Shown in pieces: positions 18,615-30,261 of a stretch of 64,000 nt of DNA; the first letter of the stretch is position 1, and each line of letters opens with the position of its first letter. A program made the translations under genes and the position numbers. The notes under the pieces were generated by a model. The model made no database searches, was not told the origin of the DNA, and worked only from the letters and a program-made list of their open reading frames with translations. This DNA comes from Adiantum capillus-veneris (lineage: Eukaryota > Streptophyta > Polypodiopsida > Polypodiales > Pteridaceae): NCBI GenBank assembly GCA_014529385.2, contig CM043954.1, positions 92,781,747-92,845,746 of the forward strand, read 5' to 3'.

Positions 18615-21446
18615 GTCACTTGTGCCAACAACGCCTCTTATCCAGTTCAGGGAGTTGGAAAGATTGTGCTCACTGCTGCTAATGGCAGTTCCTTCACACT
18701 TGTTGATGCACTTTATGTACCTGGGATCAAGAAGAATCTCTTGTCTGTATCCGCACTTGCTAGACTTGGACTTGCAGTCAAATTTGTGGATGACAGATGT
18801 ACAGTTCATGATCTCAGTTTTGGTGATGAAATTGTTGCATATGGGCTTTTGTGCCGTGGGCTGTATAAGCTCACTTTGTATGACAAGTGTGGACAAAATT
18901 TTGCAAATGTTGTTGTAGATTCAAGGGCTATTTTAGATGCAAAACTTTGGCATGCACGTTTTGGTCATCTGAATTTTGCCAGTTTGCTGCGTTTGCAGAA
19001 ATCTGATATGGTTGCTTCTTTGCCGCCTCTTGAAGCACCTGTCAAACATGTTTGTGAAGGCTATATTCTGGGTAAAATGCAGCGTTCTAAGTTTCCAAAG
19101 GATGGTTCAGTTAGGGCCACATGCAGGTTGCAGCTTGTGCATAGTGATGTTTGTGGGCCCATGCAAACTCCGTCTTTGGGCAATTACCTGTACTTCGTGA
19201 CTTTCATTGATGATTACTCCAGGCATGCATGGGTATTTCCGCTTAAAGCGAAGTCCGAAGTTTTTATGTGCTTCAAACAATTTTTGGCTATGGCTGAAAA
19301 TGTCTCAAAATGTACTATGGGCACCCTCCGTTCCGATCGAGGGGGGGAGTATATGTCTCATGAATCTAATGCATTTCTGGCTAGTCATGGGATAAAACAC
19401 CAATGTACAGTGCCTTATACACCTCAACAAAATGGTGTTGCTGAGAGGAAAAACAGGTCACTAACGGAAATGGCACGATGTATGGTCAAAAGTCAAGCTT
19501 TGCCGCATTCTTTTTGGCTTGAGGCCATCATGTGTGCCACTTATGTACTTAACAGGTGTCCTACGAAAGCTTTGCAGTCTATTACTCCATATGAAGCATG
19601 GCATGATAGAAAACCTTCTATTGAGCACATGCGTGTTTTTGGCTGTTTGGCATATGCTTTGGTGCCACAAGTGCAGCGCAGAAAATTGGATGATAAGACT
19701 GTCAAATGTATTTTTGTTGGTTATAGTGCTGAAAGCAAAGGTTACAGGTTGTATCATACGCAAACAAAACGTATTCTGGTTTCACGGGATGTAGTGTTTG
19801 TGGAAGACTCTGTTCAGCCCTTGCTATCATGTACTAGAGACAGTAATGTAAGCTCACAGGACATTTATGACACTTTGTTGCCTCTTTTCAGTGGTGGAAA
19901 TACGAATGTAAGTTCCAATGAGGCAAATGTACAGCCTATGGGGGTTTCTGAAAATGTTTTAGAACAGCCTATTACTGATGCAGATGTACATGATGTACTT
20001 GATGAGGAAAGGGCTGAAAATGAGCAGGCTAGAGGTATGCCAAAATGGCTGGTGCACACTTTGCGTGACAGTAAATTGGATGCACCTTTATCTAGTCGTA
20101 CTCGTTCAGGCTCTCGCCATGCATCTTATGCATCAGATTGTTATGCTTTGGGTGTGTCTAGTTTACATGATGTTGAGGAGCCTCTGTCTTTTGATGAAGC
20201 ACAGAATTCAGAAAATTGGATTGCTGCCATGAAATCAGAATATGATGCACTTATAGAGAATGACACATGGACTTTATGTGATTTGCCTCCTGGCAAAAAG
20301 TCCATTGGTACGAAGTGGGTTTACAAGTTGAAACGCAAGCCGGATGGTGAGATCGATCGCCATAAGGCTCGACTTGTTGCAAAGGGTTATGCACAACAAA
20401 AAGGCATAGATTATGAAGAGACTTTTGCTCCCACTTGTCGTATGACTACTGTGCGTTTTCTATGTGCATTGGCAGCTCATTTTGGTTGGGATGTACATCA
20501 ATCAGACATTGTTACTGCTTTCTTGAATGGTGACATATTTGAGGAAGTTTATGTAACGCAGCCTCGCGGTTTTGTCATAAAAGGACAAGAGGACAAAGTG
20601 TGCAAATGTAAGAAGGCTTTGTATGGGTTGAAGCAATCTCCTCGTGCTTGGTATGAGAAAGCTGACACTCATTTGGTTAAACGAGGCTTTCGTAACAGTC
20701 CAACAGAAAGCACATTGTATGTAAAGCGTGAGGATGATGTATTTCTCATTGTGGTTCTTTATGTTGATGATTTGCTGATCATTGGACCAAATGAGAGACA
20801 TATTGCTGAATTTAAGGCTGATTTGAATGCTACTTTCAAGATGAAAGATTTGGGGCTGTTGCATCATTACTTGGGTATACAGTTTAAGCAGTGTGATGGT
20901 GGTATTGCCTTGTGTCAGAAAAGTTACATAGAGACATTGCTATGTAAGTTTGGACTTGAGGATTGCAAACCTATTTCCACTCCCATGGAAACAGGTTTGA
21001 AGTTGAGTCTACATGATGCTGGTGATCCTGCTGATGTCACTCTTTACCAAACTGCTGTTGGCTGCCTCATTTATGTATGCAACACGAGGCCAGATATTCA
21101 GTTTGCAGTCTCGCAGGTCAGCAGATTTATGCATAGCCCAGGGTCTAAGCATTGGCAGGCTGTCAAGAGGATTTTCCGCTACCTTAGTGGCACTTTACAT
21201 CTTGGCTTGTTTTATCCCAAGGGGGGATCATTGCCGCCAGACTTACATGCTTTTTCGGACTCAGATTGGGCTGGTTGTTTTGACACGCGAGTGTCCACAA
21301 GTGGTTTTTGTTTCATGCTTGGTAGTTCATGTATATCATGGTTGAGCAAGAAGCAACCTACTGTGGCCACTTCGAGTTGTGAGGCTGAGTACAGGGCAGT
21401 CTTCACAGCTACGGTTGAGTGTGTATGGCTCAGACGCCTTTGCTGA
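18615..21446 (+). pseudogene. Copia A pol: integrase, RT, start of RNase H
   Basis: The frame continues directly after the TGA; counting residues from the first ATG at 18666 gives 926 codons. The pre-integrase zinc region is followed by the integrase core with D161 (HSDVCGP), D224 (RSDRGGE) and E260 (VAERKNR), the D-D(35)-E spacing of an active enzyme. RT carries the YVDDLLIIG motif with Asp at 701 and 702. RNase H begins SDSDWAGCFDTRVSTSGFCF. The frame ends early at 21446 (WLRRLC) because two bases are missing compared with the 29-kb copy. All catalytic residues I can check up to there are kept. Confidence 0.95.
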
Positions 21447-21776
21447 CTTGGGTGTTGGACAGGACACTGCCAACACTATCTACACTGACAGTCAGAGCGC
21501 ATTGGCAGTTGCGAGGAACCTAGTTTTTCATGCTCGCACAAAGCACATTGAGGTGCATTACCACTATGTCAGGGAGAGGCTCTCAGCAGGAGAGATCAGC
21601 TTGGCTTATGTGCCAACACAGGACAACCTTGCGGATCTTTTCACAAAGCATTGTCTCGTGAGAAGCTTGAAGCTTTCCGCAAAGCTTTGGGCTTACTCCC
21701 CTTTGTGGACTGATCTCGTCCTCATGGCATGGCACTTCCCTTTACTCATGTGCCAGCTCTCGTTCACTGCATCACT
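21447..21776 (+). pseudogene. Copia A RNase H C-terminus, frameshifted
   Basis: The continuation is read in another frame: DLGVGQDTANTIYTDSQSAL, a HIEVHYHYVRERL block and LAYVPTQDNLADLFTK. A second frame change just after LFTK (about 21648) garbles the last 25 residues. The fragment at 29166-29540 reads through both sites in one frame, which supports the lesions being specific to this copy. Confidence 0.9.
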
Positions 21777-21778
21777 CC

Positions 21779-21788
21779 AGGGGGGATT
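21779..21788 (+). other. Polypurine tract of copia A
   Basis: AGGGGGGATT directly precedes the 3' LTR and would prime plus-strand synthesis. Confidence 0.9.
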
Positions 21789-22015
21789 TGTTACCATATA
21801 CATGTGGTAGTGATGTGTGTGAACACACTAGGACCGCCGGGGCATTTTTTCCCTCTTTAGGAGGTTTTTCCCCCCGTGCATTGTATATACGCCCATCACT
21901 CTAGGGCTATCTATCTTTCCATTGCACACTAAGTAACACACTCTCTATTGTGTGCCTTGAGCTTCCTTCGTCTTCTCCAAGCTGTGTGTGTTTCTCTGCA
22001 ACCCTAATTCCAACA
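21789..22015 (+). repeat. 3' LTR of copia A
   Basis: Identical to 16843-17069 except for one T/C change in the pyrimidine run near 21870. It is followed by the GATAC duplication. Confidence 0.96.
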
Positions 22016-22134
22016 GATACCAAGCCTAGAACACAGAGGGTGTGTAGGTCCCATCTTGCAGATACTGATTTCAGGGTTGGGATACCAATCCTTGGATATT
22101 CACTTCAGGTGGAGCATCGATGTCGTCTACTGAT

Positions 22135-22648
22135 TTGACACCTTGGTCTCTCCATTATTCCTCACACAAAATAGTAGGATAGAGACTAGAATTTTTTTGT
22201 GGATGTTTTAAAAAAATTAAAAAGAAAACAAAAAGGTTCATTTTTCATTAGCAAAAAAAGATGTATCACATCACTAAGGCCTCAATCGGCAAGCCAAAGG
22301 ATATCCGGAAAACAAGACAAAGAATTGTACCGCCACTTCAGTATACACAACTTCGACCACATGAAAAACGAGAGGCACTTAATGATATTGATTGGACACC
22401 TTGGTCTCTCCATTATTCCTCACACAAAATAGTAGGATAGAGACTAGAATGTTTTTGTGGATTTTTAAAAAAAATTAAAAAGAAAACAAACAAGTTTATT
22501 TTTCATTAGCAAAAAAAGATGTATCACATCACTAAGGCCTCAATCGGCAAGCCAAAGGATATTCTGAAAACAAGACAAAGAACTATACCGCCACTTCACT
22601 ATACACAACTGCGACCACATGAAAAATGAGAGGCACTTAATGATAAAT
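22135..22648 (+). repeat. 258-bp tandem duplication
   Basis: Two copies, about 22135-22392 and 22393-22648, each run from CACCTTGGTCTCTCCATTAT to GAGAGGCACTTAATGATA with few differences. No coding function is seen. From 22650 to 26380 I can name only simple repeats: (CA)n at about 24505-24525 and 24916-24933. Confidence 0.9.
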
Positions 22649-25600
22649 CTACAAAATATTCACCATTCATTAGCAAAAGCCATGGAGCATGAAGGGCATT
22701 CGTCAACAAAGGCCGCAGAGCATAAAGGTTTGCAAGATTTAATGTTGACCAAAAAAGATCTCCAATGTATCATCTACGTGGTAGCTCAAATATGCATGTT
22801 AGGGACTATGCAGAGCACAAATTTGTAGTGCAAAGTAGTCTGCAACAAAATGGGGCGCCATTTGGGCTCAGCTTTGCACACAAAATCATGTAGTGCAAAG
22901 TCATAAAATTGTAAGGGCAGCAATAGGACAACCAAATCGGACATACAAAGGCATGTCCTACGCGTACATTCCAGAAAGAGCCAACCTTGAGCACAAAACC
23001 CTAACTATTATGGTATGGGGAACCTCTCTTAAAAATTCAGCATGTTATTGGCTATTGCATTGATCAGGGATGTTATTAGGTTTCAAGCAGTACTGTACCT
23101 ACTCTTTATTTACTAAACTAGTCTTGATTGAATAATTTTGGCATCACCAAGCGCTAGTGGAGGAATTCCACCTTGGTTGGTTATTCAAGAGAAGTTTTTG
23201 ATGTGTTTCTTATAATAAAAGCCATAACAAGCTTTCTGTTTTTGAATCTAGTCATGACAATGTTCGTTTTTTTGATAGGGGAATATCAACCTCTACATTA
23301 GTATTTTTGGGGATATTTTTGTTGGTTTATTGGGAATTAAAATCCATAATTGATGCTTGTTCTTATTGTACCTAACTTGGTTTCATACATCTCTGTGTAA
23401 GAGAAAGGGATTTGTTTTATATTATCCATAATACTATTTTGATCATTTTATAATTGTCTAGATTAAGATAATGGCCACTTTTAGAGTAAATGGCATGCAT
23501 GCCTACATGCGCACATACGCACACACAATGGCATGACATGTTCACTAACTCATTCCAAGGCTTTACTAGCTTTTGATCTTAATCTTGTTTATTAACTCTT
23601 GCATTGTATGAGAATAAAAGCTACCTCTTTGGGTGTAGCCTTTCCTAAAGATCTAGTACTTCTTGGTTCAAAAGTGGACCTTACTGCTCTTGATAAGGCC
23701 TTGCCATTTTTGAATGTATCTCACCTCTCAAGCGTATGTTCTCCTACTAGGAATATGCCTTTAGTTTTGAATATACCTAGCCAAAACTCTTAAGTATTCC
23801 TAATCCTTAAAACTCTAATGAATCTACCACTATTTGATAAACTTATCATGCAATATTTTAAGCTAGCCCTAGCATTGGCTCTTATTGAAGCTTTTCTCTG
23901 ATCTCGAGGGGAACATCTGGCCCCTCTGGAATATAAGAAGGCATTACTTAGACTAGTCTCAAACTCCTTTTGTAGTTGTCCACTAATGGAAATTCCTACC
24001 CTTGGATTGGTTCATGTTGATAGATTCACCCTAACCCCAGACTCAATATTTCTTTACAAGTGGCCCCTTGTTCCTTTGAAGTCCCCAATGAAGAATACGT
24101 CCTATTTGAAATTCCCATCATTTGTCACCTCTTTTGTACAATTCCCCACCTCCTTTTGGGAGGCTTTGTGCTTGGTGGGAAATTGGCCTTGATGTTCTTA
24201 CTCATGGAAACCCACCCTCCCTTGGACTTTGACGAGGTAGTTAATGCCCTTTTCCCTATCATGTGACCACGTAGACATTATTCCCCTCCTTCTCGCTCTC
24301 TCTGTCAACTCTACACCATGGTGACAATTTTGAGGAGCTACCCTCCTTCGGCATACTTTGACTTTATCACTCCCTTTGAACAAGCTGGCACGCTTGACTT
24401 CTTGTAGCAAGTGATTGGAAGCATGTATTCTAACTTGATTTTTCTTACTAAACCTTCACCAGCAGTTAAGTGGCACTGTGTTTCTCACCCTTTGCAAATA
24501 TCACACACACACACACACACACACTCATTTTACTTTGCTAAGATTGCTTTATCCAACTACAATCTTTTGGCTTCCTTTGCATGTTTTCTTTAAAGAAACA
24601 CACACTCTTTTATCATTTTACTTTTGGTAGAAACTATTGAAACAATGATCTTCTATTAGAGCAGAGCGCTCATTGATTCTTGGGTTAAATAAAGAACCCC
24701 TCTAAATTCCTCTAGAGTGTGCCTTAAAAGTGGATTGCTATATATATTGGTCTTAATAAATCTCCAACTCCCCTAGGGAGGGCCTTAGGGGTTGATCCAA
24801 GACAAATGATCCCTAGGGAGTGCCAGGTGGGGGCTATCTAGTGAAACTCTTACTCTTAAGATGTATTGAACTTGGGTGATAGAAAGATCATTCCAGTTCC
24901 CTCTTCTTATTTTCACACACACACACACACACACATGTGCTACTAAATATGCCCTTTGTTGATGGCTATATTGATTGTGGGGGACTACCATGAGTCCTTA
25001 CCTTGTATGTTTTACAAAAAGACAACCACTCTTTTTCCTAATGTGGGAACCCCCCTTGTCTCCACCTACCAACATGGTATGGAATAATGGGAAGGCAGAT
25101 ATTTTTTCCTTCCACATTGCATTGCCTAGCTTGTGGTGCTTTACTTTCCTCGTCTTTGTAGCACTCCACACAGACTACTACCTATTGCTCCCTGCCCTAT
25201 GCAGACATTTGTATTCATACCGCCACGTGGGCTGCCAATGGGCTTGAGATTCCTTGTTGAAAGGTATGCCAATACCTCCTACCTATGCGCTCTATCCTAT
25301 TCCCTCTAAGCAAGCCGATGGGCTCTTTCTTCATCAGTAAGTTCATCTATAATGAGTATCTTTATTTGATTCTATTCTTGCTTATAAGCATTGCTTCACC
25401 AAGCTTTGTTGAATCTTGTTCTCTTTTATGTACCATGATTCTTCTCCTCCATTGACTTGCTGAAGTGCTCGCATTCCTATGGGCTAGTACTACGGACACA
25501 TCTATCCCTTCAACACTATGGTTTATCAGTAGATAGTACCTACTTGGCTAGTGGATTCCAACTATAGTACCTACTTGGCTAGAGGATTACAACTATATTG

Positions 25601-26380
25601 AAATTTTCATGATGGATTGGTGGTGTTGGACTTGATTAGGAAGGGCCACAAGCTTCGTCTTGCTTTAGATGTCTCTAAGCATCAACTCTCCTTTTTATAT
25701 ATATAAGGTGAGGGTCCTATCCCTCACTTAGCTTGGTTACTTCTTTATTTCTTGGTTACAAACAATTACATGGTCGTGAATTGTGAAAAAAAAGCAGTGG
25801 AAAAGCTTTGTCCCTCACTTAGTCTTTGGTTGTTTTTTCTTTTGGTCTTGCTTAAAAAAAGAAGAATAAGAAGCTTGAGTGATCACATAATACAATGATG
25901 ATCTACTAATGAGCTTTGAGCATATTTGACCTTACCATAATGTATTCAACATGGATTTTTTGGAGATTGCCTCCTTTTCACAGGTTTGAATAATTTATGG
26001 TTCTTTGGGTCCTTACTCTTGCATACTTTGACACAATTGATGCTTATAATTGTTTTGAAGATTGCCTCCTCTTCACCTAATTTGCATTGTATGTTGGGGC
26101 ATACACTTTAATCGGGTGTATTATACAACACCCCATTTAAAGTGATGTATTATACAGTACCACGTCACCCAGATCACCATTTTTGTATAATTTCTTAGCA
26201 ACTTGATCACAATATAGTTCAATTGATCTACATTTTGATCATTCTCTATTTGCATCTCTAGTGAATGGTTTGCCTTGAGTTCACCTCAAAGGTGAACTCT
26301 AAAACCCCAAAAAAAAAAAACAATTATCTTTTTGTTCATTAAGCTATTAGTTAGAAATAAAGTCTATTTTAGTATAAAAT
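22649..26380. other. Unassigned AT-rich intergenic DNA
   Basis: No gene or element could be supported on either strand. Two (CA)n runs and a 41-bp hairpin (26104-26144) are the only features. Confidence 0.55.
26104..26144. repeat. Short hairpin
   Basis: CACTTTAATCGGGTGT and ACACCCCATTTAAAGTG are near-complementary across a loop of about 8 bases. It may be the tip of a tiny MITE, but no ends can be defined. Confidence 0.5.
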
Positions 26381-26395
26381 AAAAAGTTTGAAATT

Positions 26396-26930
26396 CAATT
26401 TAAAGTGTGATATTTATAAATAGTGTAGCGATTATAAAAGTTAATGTGAGTAAAGCTAGTGATTGCTTACCATGTGTAAAAAAATTACACTTGGAAGTGT
26501 TAGTATTAACTTCTTTGTGTAGAGCCATGCTTACACTTGAAAGTAACTTAAGTAAACTTATTTTGTGGTTTCCTTCCAAATGTAGAGTGATGCTCACACT
26601 TGAGGCAATTTAGGTAAGTAGACTAGTAATTGCTTACTTTGTGTAGAGTTACCTATCACGTGTAGAGCTTGACTCACATTGGAGGTGATTTATGTAGGTA
26701 GAATAGTAATCGATTTCCTTGTGTAGAGTTTGACTCAAATTTGGAATTGATCTAGGTAGGATAAATAGAAATTACAGTGTAGAGTTTGACTCACACCTGA
26801 AGGTCATTAATTAGATTTAGAAGATTGCTTGCCATGTGTGGAGTTTACTCACACTTGAAGGCTATATAGATATAAATTGGGTGATTCCTCGCCATGTGTA
26901 GAGTGAAAGCTCACACTGAATATGAATTTT
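26396..26930 (+). repeat. Diverged minisatellite of hairpin units
   Basis: About eight or nine units of roughly 55-75 bp share a core GTGTAGAGTTTGACTCACAC, followed by a TTGAAGGTGATTTAGGTAGG-like stretch and a TAGTAATTGCTTACC-like stretch. The core is itself a short inverted repeat (GTGT-GAGT against ACTC-ACAC). Such arrays often form the subterminal region of DNA transposons. The BED zinc-finger frame starts 220 bp downstream, which suggests both belong to one transposon. Confidence 0.75.
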
Positions 26931-27148
26931 TATGGTTTAAATAACTATATATTGAGAAATGTTAATGCCTATGTTTGTGGACATTGTAAATGGTTGTTGA
27001 TTTTCAAATAAGATAGTAATGGAAATGATATGATTTTTAAATAGAGTAGAAATAATTTGTATAGATTGAAACTAATTTGAGCTATTATGTTGATAGATAA
27101 TTTTGTTGATGTTTACAGACCCCGTTACAATATGGCAAAAGAATATGA

Positions 27149-27457
27149 GTGGAGATGTACGTGAATGAATTGATAGCAGGAAAGACCTCATCGAGGTTGA
27201 GGTGTAAATATTGTGGCCATAAATTTAGTGGGAATGCACACATGATAAAAGAACATGTGTTCAAAATACTTGGAAACCTGCTAGCTTGCAAAAAACCTCC
27301 CAAAAGTATTAAAGAAAAATTTCTTGAATGGGTGCTTGACGAAGGAAAAAAGAAGGTTGGTCCAAAAGTAATTAGCACACTGAATGAAAGGGATGTGGAG
27401 ATGACCTTTGAATATGCAATAAGCCAGCCCGCATGTGCACAAGGGGGCGAACGATGA
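27149..27457 (+). CDS. BED-type zinc-finger ORF, hAT transposase-like N-terminus
   Basis: An open frame of 102 codons (an ATG precedes ELIAGKTSSRLRCKYCGHKF). The core CKYCGHKFSGNAHMIKEH has the paired Cys and downstream His layout of plant BED fingers, with a final LLACKKPP as in hAT/DUF659-type proteins. BED fingers bind DNA at the ends of the transposon. The frame stops at 27457, well before any DUF659 or catalytic domain, so this is either a truncated transposase or a first exon. Only 88 bp separate it from the CACTA-like element at 27546. I see no RNase H-like catalytic region. Confidence 0.7.
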   Translation: MEMYVNELIAGKTSSRLRCKYCGHKFSGNAHMIKEHVFKILGNLLACKKPPKSIKEKFLEWVLDEGKKKVGPKVISTLNERDVEMTFEYAISQPACAQGGER

Positions 27458-27545
27458 TCTCCTGCTATTATTGTGTACAATTAAGCGTTTGGTGGCTCAA
27501 ACCTTGCAGCAGGTTAATCCGGCCCTTTGTGAAATTGTTGGATAT

Positions 27546-28883
27546 CACTAGAATGGTAACCTAATAGGACATAAAAGTGTCCTTTCAGGGTTTTGGGAAA
27601 AATTTCCAAAACCATAGTAGATCCACTCATTTTGAAAAATCCTTTCATGAGCTTATAGTTCAATTACTACTACATATGGAAAAAATGAGAAACTGGTTAT
27701 TTTTCTCATCCCTTGGTCACTACAAGCCTCCAAAGTTGATGGACCAGTGCATTTGCCCAAAACAGCAATTTCTCACGGTTGATTGCATATAAATAAGAGT
27801 GGAGATTTTTTTAGGACATGAGATAAAATGGCCCGTTAACTTCAATGGGTTGGTGACCAAAACATATGGTTGCTTTTACCTCACCAATTTAATTTGGGGC
27901 AAAAAAAATAGGTACAAAAAAGTTGCATTTTTGCCATTCTGCGGACCTATCATCAAAGTTTCTATAGTCACGCTCAATACAGATACTATATACATGTTTT
28001 CTTAGTTCCCTTTGGGCCTCTGGATTCAAAAGGAGCCATGGAGCATGTCAAAAGGATAATGGATCTCTTACAATTGGAACCTTCGGGGCAATGATAAAGT
28101 GCTAAATACAGCAAACATGAAAAAACTGGGTTTAGCATTATGACCTCTAGAAACCCATAGAAACTACTCAATATCTAGCCAAGTTTGTAGTCTATGATTA
28201 GATATGGTCGCTACCTACAAAATACACACAATTGGCCTAAGAAACTAGCAATATTGAGAAAGTTATACTTGCTACTCTAAAATGTATTGTATTCTTCAGC
28301 AATCAAAAAACTCAACCATCATCATATACTATGCTATATAGCATATTAGGTCCCCCAAAACTCAAGGAAGATTAGCTTTATGTTATACATTACACTTACA
28401 CAATCAAAATTGAATTTGGATATCAAGAAAGCCACCAAAAAAATAATAAAAGTGCTAATTTTGGCCAAAAAACAGGATTATGCAATTCTTGTAAATTGGT
28501 CATAACTTTCAATTTTAACACTTAGCTCTCCCTACAAGCATCAAAACATGTTGAGAACTATGAAGGACTAACCTCTAGCCATCTAAACCTCACAAACATG
28601 AAGTTTAGAGTGGTATAGTTGCCAAAAATTGAAAAAAAGCCAAAAGCAGGACCCGTTTTTTCACACAGTTTAGGTTCAAAAATGTTGTGCAAGAGTAAGG
28701 TTAATGGTGAGATCGATACTCAAAAAAAAATGCTAAGTTTTTTTCATCTCATAAGACAACTTTGTGGATATATAGCACCTAGAAATTCATTTTCATACTC
28801 TTCAAATAATTCAAGCAAAATGGTCACTTAACAGGACACAAAAGTGTCCAAGGACATAAAAGTGTCCTGTTACCATTCTAGTG
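27546..28883. mobile_element. CACTA-like non-autonomous DNA element (1338 bp)
   Basis: Perfect 15-bp terminal inverted repeats CACTAGAATGGTAAC bound the element. Next to each end lie small palindromes of the form GGACA-n6-TGTCC (27560-27582; two copies at about 28833-28868). The best of these, GGACACAAAAGTGTCC, has perfect 6-bp arms. Flanking bases are GATAT on the left and ATATA on the right, so the duplication could be ATAT or AT rather than the 3 bp usual for CACTA. No transposase is encoded and short open stretches inside look incidental. A second member starts at 63600. Confidence 0.8.
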
Positions 28884-29040
28884 ATATAGGAGATGGGATA
28901 TTTGTTGAAAAGTACCTCCATTATGAGCTTGCAACCACCAAGTGATTTCAACTTGTGATCTCTCTTATGTTCTGGAGATATGTGAAAAAAATTATCACGC
29001 CTTTCGTGCATCTAGTGCACTTGGTTGATAAAGATGCATT

Positions 29041-29669
29041 CATATTTTTGAGGAGGGATAATTGCCGCCAGATTTACATGTTTTTTTGAACTCAGATTGG
29101 GTTGGTTGTTATGACATGTGAGTGTCCACGAGTGTCCAGATTGGGTTGGTTGTTATGACATGTGAGTGTCCACGAGTGGTTTTTGTTTCATGCTCAACAG
29201 TTCATCTATATCATGGTTGAGCAATAACCAACCTACTATGGTCAATTCTAATTGTGAAGCTAAGTACAGGGTAGTCTTCATAGCTACAGTTAAATGTGTA
29301 TGGATCAGACGCCTTATGGCTGATTTGGGTGTTGGACAGGACACTACCAACATCATCTACACTAACGGTCAAAGTGCACTGGCAGTTGTGAGGAGTCCAG
29401 TTTTTCATGCTCACATAAAGCACATTGAGGTGCATTATCACTATGTCAGAGAGAGACTCCCAGCAAGGGAGATTAGCTTGGCTTATGTGCTGACACTTGA
29501 AAACCTTGCAGATCTTTTCACAAAGGCAATGTCTTTGTAAGAAGTTTGAAGCTTTTTGCAAAGCTTTGGGCTTACTCCCCTTTATGGATTGATCATGTCC
29601 TCGGGCATGGCACTCCCCTATACACAATGTGCTAGCTGTGTTTCACCGCATCATTCCCAAGGGGGGATT
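29041..29669 (+). pseudogene. Copia A fragment: RNase H 3' part
   Basis: Homologous to 21220-21788 of the complete element: LPPDLHVFLNSDWVGC-like start, STSGFCFMLNSS, then a 124-codon open frame (29166-29540) ending ENLADLFTKAMSL and stop. It reads straight through the two frame lesions of the young copy. A 44-bp tandem duplication at about 29093-29180 (AGATTGGGTTGGTTGTTATG...) repeats the first part. The left end near 29041 is an abrupt junction, so the rest of pol is missing. Confidence 0.9.
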
Positions 29670-29897
29670 TGTTACCATATATATGTGGTAATGATGTGTG
29701 TGAACAGACTTAGGATTGCCGATGCATTTTTTCCCTCACTAGGAGGTTTTTTCCCCTCGTGAATTGTACAGACGCCCATCACTCTAGGGCTATCTTATCT
29801 TTCCATTTGTACAAATCAATAGACTCTCTGTTGTGTACCTTGAGCTTCTTCATCTTCTCCAAGCTGTGTGTGTTTCCCTGTAACCCTGTTTCCAACA
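29670..29897 (+). repeat. Copia A 3' LTR, diverged copy
   Basis: Starts TGTTACCATATATATGTGG after AAGGGGGGATT and ends TTTCCAACA. It has many substitutions relative to 21789-22015, so this insertion is older. Confidence 0.9.
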
Positions 29898-30010
29898 ACT
29901 TCTACATTGGGATACTTACATTGTGTACCTTGAGCTTCTTCATCTTCTCCAATCTGTGTGTGTTTCCCTGTAACCCTGTTTCCAACAACTTGTACATTGG
30001 GATACTTATA
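29831..30010 (+). repeat. 90-bp tandem duplication across the LTR end
   Basis: TTGTGTACCTTGAGCTTCTT to GGGATACTTACA (29831-29920) is repeated at 29921-30010. The unit joins the last 67 bases of the copia A LTR to 23 bases of flanking DNA, so the duplication happened after insertion. Confidence 0.9.
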
Positions 30011-30261
30011 TTACCTGGTCTTTTTGGCTCGACATGGAGAGTAGCTTTGGGCTTTGCTTATAAAAAATTTCAAAAAATGGATAGGTTACTGAACCTGATG
30101 ATTAGATTTTTATTTTCTTGAAAAACTAAAAATTCATTAAGAATCTTTTTTTCTTTCCTAAGGGAACCTACTTATAATGTTTGGTTGATTTTTTGAATGC
30201 TGAGATGTTTTTTCATTTTTTGAAAATGATGAGGACTTGGTATTTTATTAACTTAATATAG

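Larger units (their letters stand above)
16843..22015 (+). mobile_element. Complete young Ty1/copia element (family A)
   Basis: This 5173-bp element has two 227-bp LTRs that differ by one base by eye. It has a tRNA-Met primer site and a polypurine tract. A perfect 5-bp target duplication, GATAC, flanks it (16838-16842 and 22016-22020). Domain order is gag, protease, integrase, RT, RNase H, as in Ty1/copia. One in-frame stop and two small frame changes break the polyprotein, although the LTRs indicate very recent insertion. Relatives in the window are a 3' fragment at 29041-29897 and a 5' part on the minus strand at 58756-61569. Confidence 0.97.

Noticed and set aside
18084-18896. Long open frames on the minus strand of the copia A element
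   Set aside because: They overlap gag and protease in the opposite strand and have no domain; they are shadows of the real frame.
20502-20867. Minus-strand frame of 121 codons inside RT
   Set aside because: It lies opposite the RT catalytic region and shows no independent signal.
23599-25247. Several 60-90 codon frames in AT-rich DNA
   Set aside because: Lengths are near chance expectation and no motif was recognised.
26396-26930. Regularly spaced repeats resembling a CRISPR array
   Set aside because: The units are diverged along their whole length with no unique spacers of constant size, and the window is clearly plant nuclear DNA.
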